64,000 nucleotides of DNA from CALBPI01 sp045110335 (GTDB taxonomy: Bacteria; Pseudomonadota; Gammaproteobacteria; Steroidobacterales; Woeseiaceae), in the NCBI GenBank assembly GCA_045110335.1, contig JBGCGB010000013.1:62001-126000 (forward strand), read 5' to 3'. This document shows, piece by piece, positions 1-7,763 of this stretch (position 1 is its first letter; each line of letters starts with the position of its first letter). A program made the position numbers and the translations under genes. The notes beneath the pieces were generated by a model. The model was not told the origin of the DNA. It did no database searches and saw only the letters and a program-made list of their open reading frames with translations.

Positions 1-744
1 ATAGAACTCATGATACTCATCATCGGACACTTCGCTTCGGGAGCGTGTCCATAGTGCGGTCGCGCTATTGATGGTTTCGAGCTCGGCCTCTTCACCGTCG
101 CCGATCATACGAACGGGGAACGCGATGTGGTCAGAATAACGTTTGATCAAGCTTGTCAGCCGGAAAGTCTCGAGAAACTCTTTCTCATCTTCTTTCAAAT
201 GCAGCGTAATTGATGTGCCGCGAGCTTCCCGCTCGATGTCCTCAAGGGTGTATTCGCCTTCACCCGCCGAAGTCCAGCGGACGGATTCGTTGGCACCGAG
301 CCCCGCCCGTCTTGATTCAACGGTGACGCTATCGGCGACGATAAATGACGCGTAGAAGCCAACACCAAACTGGCCGATCAATTGCGCATCCGCTTTCGCG
401 TCACCGCTCATCTTCGAGACAAAGTCTGCCGTTCCGGAACGAGCGATGGTACCGAGATTCTCTGCAACCTCTTCGCGGCTCATGCCGATACCGTTATCAG
501 TGATCGTAACTGTGCCCGCTTCCTTGTCAACCGAAAGCGTGATCGCCAACTCAGGGTCATCACCCAACAGTTCGGGAGCAGCGATCGCTTCGAAGCGCAG
601 TTTATCGAGTGCGTCGGATGCGTTTGAGGTCAGCTCGCGGAGAAAAATCTCCTTGTTGCTGTATAGCGAATGGATCATCAAATGCAGAAGTTGCTTTACT
701 TCTGCCTGAAATCCGTAGGTTTGTTTCTCGTTGGCGGCCGCCAT
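1..744 (-). CDS. htpG: Chaperone HtpG (Hsp90), N-terminal part only
   Basis: HtpG is the bacterial Hsp90, an ATP-driven dimeric chaperone of the cytoplasm. Read from the ATG at 744, the protein begins MAANEKQTYGFQAEVKQLL and shows the GHKL ATPase signatures in order: the NKEIFLRELTSNASDALDK helix with the catalytic Glu and Mg-binding Asn (about residues 29-47), TDNGIGM with the adenine-contacting Asp, and the GQFGVGFYASF lid glycines. The frame is open to the window edge, so about 248 of the roughly 630 residues usual for the family are visible; middle and dimerisation domains lie outside. A GGGAG ribosome binding site sits 7 bases before the ATG, and a sigma-32-type promoter lies just upstream. 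Identification is secure; only completeness is unknown. Confidence 0.97.
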   Translation of the reverse strand, partial: MAAANEKQTYGFQAEVKQLLHLMIHSLYSNKEIFLRELTSNASDALDKLRFEAIAAPELLGDDPELAITLSVDKEAGTVTITDNGIGMSREEVAENLGTIARSGTADFVSKMSGDAKADAQLIGQFGVGFYASFIVADSVTVESRRAGLGANESVRWTSAGEGEYTLEDIEREARGTSITLHLKEDEKEFLETFRLTSLIKRYSDHIAFPVRMIGDGEEAELETINSATALWTRSRSEVSDDEYHEFY

Positions 745-778
745 GCGTTTTCTCCCGAAGATCTTGCCGATGTTCGGG

Positions 779-806
779 TTTTGGGGCCTTTTCGGCCGTT
801 TTCAAG
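779..806 (-). promoter_or_regulatory. Sigma-32 (heat-shock) type promoter of htpG
   Basis: On the minus strand a perfect CTTGAAA -35 box (800-806) is followed by a 13-base spacer and CCCCAAAA (779-786), close to the sigma-32 consensus CTTGAAA-N13..15-CCCCATNT. The predicted start site near 770 leaves a leader of about 25 bases before the htpG ATG. The same arrangement with the same spacer recurs before htpX and cnoX in this window. Confidence 0.72.
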
Positions 807-831
807 CGCTAGACGGCTCGAAAGGCACGGT

Positions 832-975
832 TTATCCGATGAAGAGGATGAGTACCGTTAGCAAAAGGGCGGCCTTAGCCTCACGTCCTGTGAAAAATTG
901 GCCATCGAGTAGCTGGTGCCGGAACGCAAACCAAAGGTCATCGAGCGTATCCCACCAGAGCATTGTGACTTCCAT
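832..975 (-). CDS. Possible 47-residue single-span membrane peptide upstream of htpG
   Basis: An open frame of 47 codons starts MEVTMLWWDTLDDLWF and ends in a hydrophobic segment, AALLLTVLILFIG, that fits one membrane span at the extreme C terminus. An AAGGA ribosome binding site lies about 11 bases before the ATG. It is co-directional with the two small ORFs upstream and with htpG downstream. I do not recognise the family. The amphipathic Trp-rich N-terminal half followed by a tail anchor is compatible with a small membrane-associated accessory protein, but no function can be assigned. Coding status is plausible and unproven. Confidence 0.45.
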   Translation of the reverse strand: MEVTMLWWDTLDDLWFAFRHQLLDGQFFTGREAKAALLLTVLILFIG

Positions 976-991
976 ATCGTCTGATCCTTGA

Positions 992-1153
992 TTATTCGAA
1001 AGGCGATTCCGCCGCGGGCACTTCGATATCGGCTCGTGTCTCGAGCGCCTTCATCGAATCGTTTTCTGCCACGGTAATAGCTTGTGCAACCCATTCCCAA
1101 CGCTCTCGCGTATCAGGGTTATCAAATGTTGCTGCAACTTCTGTAGATTTCAT
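992..1153 (-). CDS. Possible 53-residue acidic protein, unknown
   Basis: From the ATG at 1153 the frame encodes MKSTEVAATFDNPDTRERW and ends AAESPFE, acidic and soluble. The composition (balanced charged residues, one helix-like central part) looks coding. A GAGAAG sequence lies only about three bases before the ATG, a rather tight spacing. The same frame stays open upstream to about 1221, immediately after the stop of the preceding ORF, and the extra residues (including DYFEDPPSSASHGRK) also look protein-like but hold no ATG, GTG or TTG. The true N terminus is therefore uncertain. It ends 16 bases before the start of the 47-residue membrane peptide. Family unknown. Confidence 0.42.
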   Translation of the reverse strand: MKSTEVAATFDNPDTRERWEWVAQAITVAENDSMKALETRADIEVPAAESPFE

Positions 1154-1221
1154 GTACTTCTCAACCGTAATCTTGCGGCCATGGGATGCCGAGCTGGGGG
1201 GATCTTCAAAGTAATCGAGCG

Positions 1222-1446
1222 TTATTCTTTAGGCTCTTTCGCGTCGCTAACGACGCCATCTTTCCATTGCCGATAGCCCTTCCAGGTATACAACGATGGA
1301 TCGAACGATGACCGTCGTCGGCCGCGCTGCGGAGAGCGCGCCAACCAGTGGCGAAATACTTCGGTGTTCTTTGGCGCTGAAGTGGATGGAGCATCATCAA
1401 GTGGTTGCTCTTGTCCCGGCCAATCAAAATGTTTGTCGTCGTGCAT
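1222..1446 (-). CDS. Hypothetical 74-residue protein
   Basis: The chosen start is the ATG at 1446 because GAGGAA lies 6-7 bases before it; an ATG 16 codons further upstream (1494) has no such site. The protein begins MHDDKHFDWPGQEQPLDD, is rich in polar and charged residues, has a basic middle (RSPQRGRRRSS) and a conserved-looking aromatic patch (SLYTWKGYRQWKDG). There is no signal peptide or membrane span. It heads a run of three small co-directional ORFs leading to htpG. I do not recognise the family and infer nothing about function. Confidence 0.5.
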   Translation of the reverse strand: MHDDKHFDWPGQEQPLDDAPSTSAPKNTEVFRHWLARSPQRGRRRSSFDPSLYTWKGYRQWKDGVVSDAKEPKE

Positions 1447-1576
1447 GTGCTGTTCCTCACGCCCGTCTTCGATGGAGGAAAGATTACGGATCAAACGACG
1501 CGATAGCGAGGAACTGTTTCACAACGTCCGGGACGTTTTCAGTGCTTAAAATCACGCTCTGCGGGCCTGCGTTTTA

Positions 1577-1611
1577 CGTAATGAATTATTACGGAAAATC
1601 GGTACGATTTT
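1577..1611 (-). terminator. Two small inverted repeats downstream of ppnN
   Basis: Just past the ppnN stop the minus strand carries AAAATCG-TAC-CGATTTT (1595-1611) and then CGTAAT-AATTC-ATTACG (1577-1593). The first ends in four T and could be a weak intrinsic terminator; the stems are short and AT-rich, so the call is tentative. Confidence 0.3.
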
Positions 1612-1617
1612 TGTCTG

Positions 1618-2976
1618 TCAAGAATCCGTCACAACGCAAAAACTGGGCTTGTAGTCACCGCTGATTTTCATTCGGTTCTGAGCGACGAACGACCGCAGTA
1701 AATCATCCAGCAGCCCCGCAATACGTTGCGAGCCGCTTAATTCGAACGGACCATGATCCTTGACCGCTTGAACCGTTTCCTCGCGGATATTGCCAGCGAC
1801 AATGCCTGAGAACGCACGGCGAAGGTTCGCCGCCAGTTCGTGGCTGGGTAAGCCATCAGATAAATCGAGTGCTTTCATGTTGTCATGCGTCGGCAGGAAC
1901 GGACGCTGAAAATTTTCCGGCACATGTAGACGCCAATTAAAATAGAACGCATCACCATCGCGACGTCGGCGCATCTCTACCCGATCAAGACTGTCTTGCA
2001 TTGCCCTGGCAACTTGCTCCGGATCATCGACGATAATCTGATAGCGCTCGGTCGCCACAGAGCCTAGCGTCTCTCTTAAAAAGTGATCAATCTTTTGAAA
2101 ATAGTCTGCACTGCCAGCGGGGCCTGTCAAAATCAGTGGGTATTCAAGATTGGCATTCTTGGGATGCAGCAAGATACCCAACAAATAAAAGATTTCCTCA
2201 GCCGTACCCGCGCCGCCCGGGAAAACAATAATGCCATGTCCGGTTCGCACAAAGGCTTCGAGGCGTTTTTCCATGTCCGGCATGATGACCAGCTCATTGA
2301 CGATCGGGTTCGGCGATTCTGCAGCAATAATGCCGGGCTCTGTAATACCGATGTAACGTCCGTGGCGAATACGCTGTTTCGCATGCCCGATAGCAGCGCC
2401 TTTCATCGGCCCTTTCATGGCGCCCGGACCACAGCCCGTGCAAATTTGCACGCCGCGCAAGCCAAGCGCGTAGCCAACCAGTTTGGTGTAGTCGTACTCG
2501 ATACGGCTGATCGCATGGCCGCCCCAACAGACCACGACATTGATGTCCGGACGTGCGGCAACAACGCCTGAATGTCTCAAAATATGGAAAACAATGCTCG
2601 TCAGATGATCCGGGCGAGACAGATCGAATCGCCCCTGGCCCGTAAACTCCGCATGGAAAAAGACGATATCACGGAGTACCGAGAAGAGCAGCTCACGGGT
2701 GCCACGAATCATTTGCCCATCGACAAAAGCGAGATCAGGTGCATTTCTCAATGCCAACCTGACACCCCGGTCCACTTGCAAGACCTCGATTTCGAAATCT
2801 TTGTATCGACGCAACAGTTCAGTCGCATCGTCGGTCATGGAACCGCTGGTCAAAACAGCCAGCGCACATCGGCGCAACAACGGGTACAAGCCGCCTTCGG
2901 TTTCATTGCGCAGCGCATTCACTTCGATCTGCGAAAGCACTTCCAAAGAACCTTCCGGGGAAACCTCGATATCCAT
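1618..2976 (-). CDS. ppnN: Nucleotide 5'-monophosphate nucleosidase PpnN (YgdH)
   Basis: PpnN cleaves the N-glycosidic bond of purine and pyrimidine nucleoside monophosphates to the base and ribose 5-phosphate; the E. coli enzyme is tuned by (p)ppGpp and feeds nucleotide salvage. At 452 residues the length matches the 454-residue E. coli protein. The LOG-type core is clear: GCGPGAMKG at 181-189 and the phosphoribosyl-binding PGGAGTAEE at 253-261, flanked by the extra N- and C-terminal domains that set PpnN apart from short LOG proteins. AGGAG lies 9 bases before the ATG, following a short gap after the transpeptidase gene, so the two may be co-transcribed. Confidence 0.95.
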   Translation of the reverse strand: MDIEVSPEGSLEVLSQIEVNALRNETEGGLYPLLRRCALAVLTSGSMTDDATELLRRYKDFEIEVLQVDRGVRLALRNAPDLAFVDGQMIRGTRELLFSVLRDIVFFHAEFTGQGRFDLSRPDHLTSIVFHILRHSGVVAARPDINVVVCWGGHAISRIEYDYTKLVGYALGLRGVQICTGCGPGAMKGPMKGAAIGHAKQRIRHGRYIGITEPGIIAAESPNPIVNELVIMPDMEKRLEAFVRTGHGIIVFPGGAGTAEEIFYLLGILLHPKNANLEYPLILTGPAGSADYFQKIDHFLRETLGSVATERYQIIVDDPEQVARAMQDSLDRVEMRRRRDGDAFYFNWRLHVPENFQRPFLPTHDNMKALDLSDGLPSHELAANLRRAFSGIVAGNIREETVQAVKDHGPFELSGSQRIAGLLDDLLRSFVAQNRMKISGDYKPSFCVVTDS

Positions 2977-2999
2977 TCTGAACGACTCCTGTCTTTCCG

Positions 3000-3494
3000 C
3001 TAGGGAATAATCTCAATAGGTGTATCTGGTCCGGTCATCAACCAAATATCAATCATGGCCAAATTCGAAACGGCGATACAGCCGTTCGTCCAGTCTGTTG
3101 ATTGGTAGTATCCCGCAGAATACTTCGGCTGATTCGGCTGACCATGAATCATGATCTGTCCACCCGGCGACACGCCCAGGCTACGCGCTTCACGCACGTC
3201 ATCCGCTGAAGGATAGGAAATGTGGATCGACAGGAAAAACTGGCTACGCGTATTGCGGTGGTCTAATAAATACCGGCCTTCAGGCGTCTTGTTATCGCCC
3301 TCTTTGACTTTGTCGCCGACAGGGTCGAAACCCAAAGCGACAGGAAAAGCCCGCAACACTTTGCCGTTCTGGTAGAGCCGGAGAATACGGTCTGACTTGT
3401 CTACTTCAACAAAATCAGCGACCGGGAGCGTTTCAGCGCGTGCCGCTGACGCAAGCGAAAAAACAACAATGCCGGCCAGCAGCAAGCGACTCAT
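3000..3494 (-). CDS. Exported L,D-transpeptidase (YkuD domain)
   Basis: A periplasmic YkuD-fold enzyme, the family that forms 3-3 peptidoglycan cross-links or attaches proteins to peptidoglycan through an active-site Cys. The open frame begins much further upstream, but the likely start is the ATG at 3494: it gives a normal signal peptide (MSRLLLAGIVVFSLASAARA) and avoids overlap with the DUF4332 gene and its terminators. The 164-residue product holds the catalytic pair His117 (IMIHGQ) and Cys139 in NGCIAVSN; the usual S/T-x-G-C-R has I in place of R. It is a bare catalytic domain without LysM, so the exact reaction (cross-linking or protein anchoring) cannot be told. It is followed by ppnN on the same strand. 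Confidence 0.9.
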   Translation of the reverse strand: MSRLLLAGIVVFSLASAARAETLPVADFVEVDKSDRILRLYQNGKVLRAFPVALGFDPVGDKVKEGDNKTPEGRYLLDHRNTRSQFFLSIHISYPSADDVREARSLGVSPGGQIMIHGQPNQPKYSAGYYQSTDWTNGCIAVSNLAMIDIWLMTGPDTPIEIIP

Positions 3495-3512
3495 GCCGTC
3501 TCGCTCAAGATG

Positions 3513-3543
3513 AAAAAGGCCGGACGCAAAACGCCCGACCTTT
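3513..3543 (-). terminator. Intrinsic terminator after the DUF4332 gene (distal)
   Basis: Minus-strand stem AAAGGTCGGGCG / CGTCCGGCCTTT with two G-U pairs and a TTTTG loop, followed by a T run. It lies between the DUF4332 stop and the transpeptidase start and separates the two. Confidence 0.75.
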
Positions 3544-3550
3544 TGAGATA

Positions 3551-3571
3551 AACAAAGGACCCGAAAGGTCC
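3551..3571 (-). terminator. Intrinsic terminator after the DUF4332 gene (proximal)
   Basis: Minus-strand GGACC-TTTCG-GGTCC followed by TTTGTTT. Together with the stronger hairpin at 3513-3543 it forms a tandem terminator about 10 and 40 bases past the DUF4332 stop. Confidence 0.6.
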
Positions 3572-3580
3572 GCTTGTTGA

Positions 3581-3985
3581 TCAATAGTGAACAGCGCGTG
3601 GCAGCGTTTTCGCCTGTGCCACCCAATCGGTGACTTGCTTCGCTGACGGCAGTACACGTACGAGTTTTTTCTCGGCGTTCACTTCTGTCATCTTCGCATG
3701 GAGATTCTCGGCATTGCGACCAGCAAGCTCGGGCACCGTATCAACGCCGGAGCATTCCAACAAATCCGAGTATTCGCTGCCAACACCCTTAATGCGGCAA
3801 AGATCTGCACGATTGACCCACTCAAGAATTTGCTTCTCGGTGCAACCTGAGTCTGTGGCTACTTTCTTACGGCCGGCTTTGGTGCCACCAATTTCCAACA
3901 AGTGTTCCTGACTCCGGCACCCAGCTTCCGTTAGTTTGGCAGCATAGGTTGGTCCGATCCCCTCTACGTCGGTCAACTTTGTCAT
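3581..3985 (-). CDS. DUF4332 helix-hairpin-helix protein
   Basis: A 134-residue soluble protein made of two helix-hairpin-helix units. The first carries LTDVEGIGPTYAAKLTEAG (residues 4-22), the second IKGVGSEYSDLLECSG, both with the hhGhG hairpin typical of DUF4332 and of HhH nucleic-acid-binding modules. DUF4332 proteins are of unknown role; a DNA-binding or DNA-end-related function is only an inference from the fold. AGGAGAG lies 6 bases before the ATG. The gene stands alone: a tandem terminator follows it, and the upstream neighbour is an unrelated membrane protein. Confidence 0.85.
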   Translation of the reverse strand: MTKLTDVEGIGPTYAAKLTEAGCRSQEHLLEIGGTKAGRKKVATDSGCTEKQILEWVNRADLCRIKGVGSEYSDLLECSGVDTVPELAGRNAENLHAKMTEVNAEKKLVRVLPSAKQVTDWVAQAKTLPRAVHY

Positions 3986-4091
3986 CGATCTCTCTCCTAA
4001 ATCTTAATAAAACACCTTAGAACAAGTCATCCAAGGCTTAGCCCAAGTCTAATAGATGCGGGCCACATCGGCAAAGCATCCCGGCAAGGCT

Positions 4092-4496
4092 TTAACGATG
4101 TGTCACGATTCCCCGGCCAACGATCCACCCGATCGATGACCCGATAAGCCCGGCAAACAACACGTAAGCCGGCAAATAGCGAAAGAGCAATGCCGGTGTA
4201 ACCGCCTCCGAGGCGATTTGTTGCCAATCCAAATAGAACGCCATATGCAGGTACACAGACAACCCCAGTGCAGGAATACAAAAGCCGGCCCACGCGAACC
4301 AAAAGCGAGCGTTGAAAGGTCCGCGCCGCGACAACACCAAATAGCCTCCTACTGCCGCAGCCAAAGGCAGCAAGTTTCGCAAGTAACAGCAACCCGTGGT
4401 ATTCCCGGCGAAAATCAGCCAACTGAAGGCCGCCGCGAAGACCACGACAACGAGATCCGCCGCCAACCAACGTTGTTTGTGATCCACAGATTCCAA
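4092..4496 (-). CDS. Small integral membrane protein with four predicted spans
   Basis: The 134-residue product has four hydrophobic stretches (about residues 13-29, 40-56, 65-84 and 104-126), a CC pair near residue 36 and a basic C terminus. The start is a TTG at 4496, backed by GGGAGAG five to six bases before it; no ATG is available in the frame at a sensible place. A longer ORF in another frame over the same bases (4027-4500) is Gly/Arg-rich and looks like a shadow. I do not recognise the family; the layout resembles small DUF membrane proteins. No transport or enzyme motif is visible. Confidence 0.65.
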   Translation of the reverse strand: MESVDHKQRWLAADLVVVVFAAAFSWLIFAGNTTGCCYLRNLLPLAAAVGGYLVLSRRGPFNARFWFAWAGFCIPALGLSVYLHMAFYLDWQQIASEAVTPALLFRYLPAYVLFAGLIGSSIGWIVGRGIVTHR

Positions 4497-4644
4497 CCAA
4501 ACTCTCCCGAAATCACCGTTTTTTTGATCTTGCTCACAGAAAAAACAGTAGCTTGCAGATACCTTGCACTATGTTAACTTAACGCCTCGCTGCAAAGCAG
4601 CAGATGCATTACCTTTTTCGACCAGATACCGCTTGCCATCGATT

Positions 4645-5859
4645 ATGCGCCGACATCACTTCATCACCTCGTTACTAGTGACGCTGCTCTGCGTGCAACC
4701 CGCGCTGGCGCAGCAAGATAACGATGCCGCATCGACTGACTTGTCGGTCGCCGGCGGTGGTATCGGTCTGGCGATGAACCCTGCCGACTCGGATGAAATC
4801 ATCGATGCCAGCGATGCACTGCCGAAGTTCAAGCAACGGGAGGTCCTCGAGGCAGAAACCCTGCGCTTGTTGGGCGATGAGATCCCACCCGGCAGTTATC
4901 GACAGCTCAGCTGGTCAGGCACAGAGCTCTTTCAAGGATTGCCTGTCGACACACCGGTATTAGTGGTACACGGCGCCAACGCCGGCCCGGTGCTTTGTAT
5001 GGTCGCGGCCGTGCATGGCGACGAACTCAATGGCATCGAAATCGTTCGGCGGGTTTTGCACGGACTCCAGCCCAGTCGTTTGAACGGCACCGTGATCGGG
5101 GTGCCCATTGTGAATATCCAGGGATTTCGACGCGGCACGCGCTACCTCCCTGATCGACGAGATCTCAACCGTTATTTCCCCGGCACCGAAACTGGCTCAG
5201 CGGCCTCTCGCATCGCCAGCTCATTCTTCAACAATGTCGTCACTCAGTGCGATGCGCTGGTCGACTTGCATACCGGATCGTTCGAACGGGCTAACCTGCC
5301 CCAATTGCGCGCGGACCTTAACGATCTCGGTGTCGCCGCGCTCGCGAACGGGTTTGGCGCCACAGTCATCGTCAATAGCCAGCCCCAGCCTGGCACTTTG
5401 CGCTATGCAGCAACACTGGCCGGCGTGCCAACAGTGACTTTGGAAGCCGGCGGTCCGGAGAGACTGGAGCCACTTGAGGTGACGCATGGCGTCAAAGGCA
5501 TCGAGACGTTGCTGCACACCTTACGCATGGTGATTACCGAGCGTCCGTGGACTGATCAGGAAGAAACTTACTACCGGTCGACCTGGGTGCGGGCCGATCG
5601 TGGCGGCATTCTCATCTCTACGGTCGACTTGGGCAGTCGTGTTGAGAATGGTGACATCTTAGGTCGGGTGACGGATCCGATCACCAATGAAACGGTCGGC
5701 ATCTATGCGCCCGCTGACGGTCGCATCATTGGCATGGCTCGCAATCAGGTCGTGATGCCGGGCTTCGCAGCGTTTCACATGGGTCTGCAACAACCGGCAG
5801 ACAGCGACGAGCCCGGGCCGAACAACAACCCGGGCGACGCCGTCGATAAATCGGAATAG
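4645..5859 (+). CDS. Exported succinylglutamate desuccinylase/aspartoacylase family protein
   Basis: A zinc-dependent M14-like deacylase of the AstE/AspA family. The ATG at 4645 is preferred over the frame's earlier start because it opens a signal peptide, MRRHHFITSLLVTLLCVQPALA. The zinc and catalytic motifs are present: VHGDE (His124, Glu127 from this start), NIQGFRRGTRYLP, DLNRYFPG and DLHTGS around residue 211. The C-terminal part (about 330-385) is a lipoyl-like barrel with WVRADRGGILIS and GDILGRVTDP, seen in many family members. Export is unusual for a cytosolic arginine-catabolism enzyme, so AstE itself is unlikely; the substrate is probably an N-acylated amino acid or peptide in the periplasm. 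The gene converges on htpX with a 3-base gap. Confidence 0.85.
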   Translation: MRRHHFITSLLVTLLCVQPALAQQDNDAASTDLSVAGGGIGLAMNPADSDEIIDASDALPKFKQREVLEAETLRLLGDEIPPGSYRQLSWSGTELFQGLPVDTPVLVVHGANAGPVLCMVAAVHGDELNGIEIVRRVLHGLQPSRLNGTVIGVPIVNIQGFRRGTRYLPDRRDLNRYFPGTETGSAASRIASSFFNNVVTQCDALVDLHTGSFERANLPQLRADLNDLGVAALANGFGATVIVNSQPQPGTLRYAATLAGVPTVTLEAGGPERLEPLEVTHGVKGIETLLHTLRMVITERPWTDQEETYYRSTWVRADRGGILISTVDLGSRVENGDILGRVTDPITNETVGIYAPADGRIIGMARNQVVMPGFAAFHMGLQQPADSDEPGPNNNPGDAVDKSE

Positions 5860-5862
5860 CCG

Positions 5863-6747
5863 TTACCGCATAACCGGCCGTTCCAACGCGGCGATGCGCT
5901 CAGCCAATGGCGGATGCGTCATAAACAAGCGGCGGAATCCACCCGTTGTCTCACCGGAAATACCCATCGCGGACATCTCTTTCGGCAATGCCTGACCGCC
6001 CTGCTGACCTTGTAGCCGCCGCAGAGCGGCCGCCATCTTGCCAGGACCAGCCAGCTTCGCAGCACCGGCGTCTGCCCGGAACTCGCGCTGGCGAGAGAAC
6101 CAGTTGACGATGACGCTCGCCAGCAATCCGAAAATGATTTGCGAGACGATGACGCTGATAAAAAAGCCAATGCCTTGCCCGTTTTCATTCTTGAAAACCA
6201 CGCGATCGACGAAGTAGCCCACGATGCGGGACAAGAAGATCACGAACGTATTCACAACGCCCTGAATCAACGTCAATGTAATCATGTCGCCATTCGCAAC
6301 GTGCGAAACCTCATGCGCCAACACCGCTTCCGCTTCGTCTCGAGTCATGCTCTGCATCAAGCCTGTGCTGACCGCGACCAGCGCACTGTTACGTTTTGCC
6401 CCGGTAGCGAATGCATTGACTTCCGGCGAGTCGTAAATCGCAACATCGGGCATACCGATATTGGCTGCGCGCGCCTGACGTTCGACGGTACTGAGCAACC
6501 AGCGCTCAGTCTCGTTGCGCGGCTCCTTGATCACCTGCGCGCCGGTGCTTCTCAGCGCCATCCATTTGGAGATCATCAGAGAGATCAACGAGCCAGCGAA
6601 ACCAAAGACGGCAGAAAACACTAACAAGGCGCCGAAGTTAATCCCTTGTTCCGAAACCATGCTATCGACACCGAGCAGCCGCAGCACAATACTGGCAACC
6701 GCGATAACAGCGACGTTAGTCAGAGCAAAAAGCATAATGCGTTTCAT
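5863..6747 (-). CDS. htpX: Membrane zinc protease HtpX
   Basis: HtpX is an M48 inner-membrane metalloprotease that degrades misfolded membrane proteins alongside FtsH. The 294-residue length matches the E. coli protein. Two N-terminal spans (about 3-23 and 35-58) precede the cytosolic catalytic domain with the zinc motif HEVSH (145-149); the third ligand is the Glu of FRADAGAAKL region near 220, and two further spans lie between about 160 and 210. It is divergent from the LPS acyltransferase genes. A heat-shock-like promoter (6785-6812) lies upstream, consistent with htpX being stress-induced in other bacteria. Confidence 0.96.
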   Translation of the reverse strand: MKRIMLFALTNVAVIAVASIVLRLLGVDSMVSEQGINFGALLVFSAVFGFAGSLISLMISKWMALRSTGAQVIKEPRNETERWLLSTVERQARAANIGMPDVAIYDSPEVNAFATGAKRNSALVAVSTGLMQSMTRDEAEAVLAHEVSHVANGDMITLTLIQGVVNTFVIFLSRIVGYFVDRVVFKNENGQGIGFFISVIVSQIIFGLLASVIVNWFSRQREFRADAGAAKLAGPGKMAAALRRLQGQQGGQALPKEMSAMGISGETTGGFRRLFMTHPPLAERIAALERPVMR

Positions 6748-6784
6748 AAGAAACTATCCTGAATAGCGAACTACAACCTCATAA

Positions 6785-6812
6785 CATGATGGCAAATCGA
6801 TACAGTTTCAAT
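6785..6812 (-). promoter_or_regulatory. Sigma-32-like promoter of htpX
   Basis: Minus strand ATTGAAA (806-812 within the 6-kb block, i.e. 6806-6812) - 13 bases - CCATCATG (6785-6792). One mismatch in the -35 box and a partial CCCCAT match in the -10 box; weaker than the htpG and cnoX sites but with an identical spacer. Confidence 0.5.
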
Positions 6813-6874
6813 AGGCAGCGGCCGGACGCCGCAGTGGTTACAATAAGCCACCACCGCAACGGACGAGTCCCCGG

Positions 6875-7759
6875 ATGAGGCCCGAATACCTTCAACGACA
6901 ATTCGCAGCACCGAAGCACTGGCCCATTTGGGCGCTGATTGGTGTGCAACGATTGTTGGTCTTTTTGCCCTGGGGCATTCAGCGTGCGATTGGCAAGAGC
7001 ATCGGGTTCTTTGCCTTTCATGGTGCCAAAGAGCGGCGTGCCGTCGCGGCTAGCAATCTTCTGATTGCGTACCCCGAGGCCAGCGCGGATGTACGGACCA
7101 ATTTATTGCGTCAGCACTTTAGTGATCTGGGTATTGGCGTCATGGAAATTGGCATGGCGTGGTGGGCCAGCGACCGCCGAATCGCTCGTCTTTGCGATGT
7201 CGAGGGCTTACAGTATCTGCCCAAAGCCCATTCGCCCCAGGCTACGTTTCTCGTCGCCGGTCATTTCACGAGCATCGATATGGTGGCACGCGGCTTATAC
7301 TTGTATGCCGACTTTGATGTTTTGCACAGGCCGCTAGGCATCCCGTTACTGGACGCCTTCACGCGTCATGGCCGACGGCGTTGTGGGGCCAATTTGATCG
7401 ACAAGCGATCGCCAAAAGCACTGATCAGCGCACTGAAAAAAAAGCGCGCTGTCTGGTTTGCCGTCGACCAGGCCGACACCACGGCAAGCAGCATCAATGT
7501 CGCCTTCTTTGGCGAACCCGCACCGACCAATACCACCGTCAGTCGATTATCGCAGCGGTTGGACACTCGCGTCGTGCCACTATCCTGCGTCCGCAGCCCA
7601 AACGGACGCTACCGCATTCGGATCGATGCCCCACTGGTGCCATTCGGCGAAGACGTGGAAACCGATACCCGCCGCCTGAACACAATGGTCGAGCAACATG
7701 TCAGCTACGCACCGAGCCAGTACTACTGGATTCATCGGCGGTTCAAGTCCGCGGCGTGA
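6875..7759 (+). CDS. LpxL/HtrB-type lipid A late acyltransferase (copy 1)
   Basis: Member of the LpxL/LpxM family, inner-membrane enzymes that transfer a secondary acyl chain from acyl-ACP to Kdo2-lipid IVA. The 294-residue protein has the N-terminal hydrophobic anchor (about 16-48), the catalytic HFTSID motif (His130, Asp135; the HX4D of the family), the substrate-binding segment RPLGIPLLDAF and the conserved C-terminal PSQYYWIHRRFK. A second family member follows five bases after its stop, so the two are surely co-transcribed. Which acyl position each uses cannot be told from sequence. Head of the LPS region shared with kdkA, waaC-like, waaF and hldD. Confidence 0.92.
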   Translation: MRPEYLQRQFAAPKHWPIWALIGVQRLLVFLPWGIQRAIGKSIGFFAFHGAKERRAVAASNLLIAYPEASADVRTNLLRQHFSDLGIGVMEIGMAWWASDRRIARLCDVEGLQYLPKAHSPQATFLVAGHFTSIDMVARGLYLYADFDVLHRPLGIPLLDAFTRHGRRRCGANLIDKRSPKALISALKKKRAVWFAVDQADTTASSINVAFFGEPAPTNTTVSRLSQRLDTRVVPLSCVRSPNGRYRIRIDAPLVPFGEDVETDTRRLNTMVEQHVSYAPSQYYWIHRRFKSAA

Positions 7760-7763
7760 TGCA

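Noticed and set aside
1150..1446. One longer protein formed by frameshift from the 74-residue and the 53-residue ORFs
   Set aside because: No recognisable slippery sequence at the junction; separate genes are simpler, though the middle ORF lacks a clear start.
2083..3003. Plus-strand ORFs opposite ppnN
   Set aside because: They mirror the codon structure of the real gene on the minus strand and have no motif or ribosome binding site.
4027..4500. Longer 157-codon ORF overlapping the four-span membrane protein
   Set aside because: Its Gly/Arg-rich wording looks like a frame shadow; the other frame has clear membrane spans and a good ribosome binding site.
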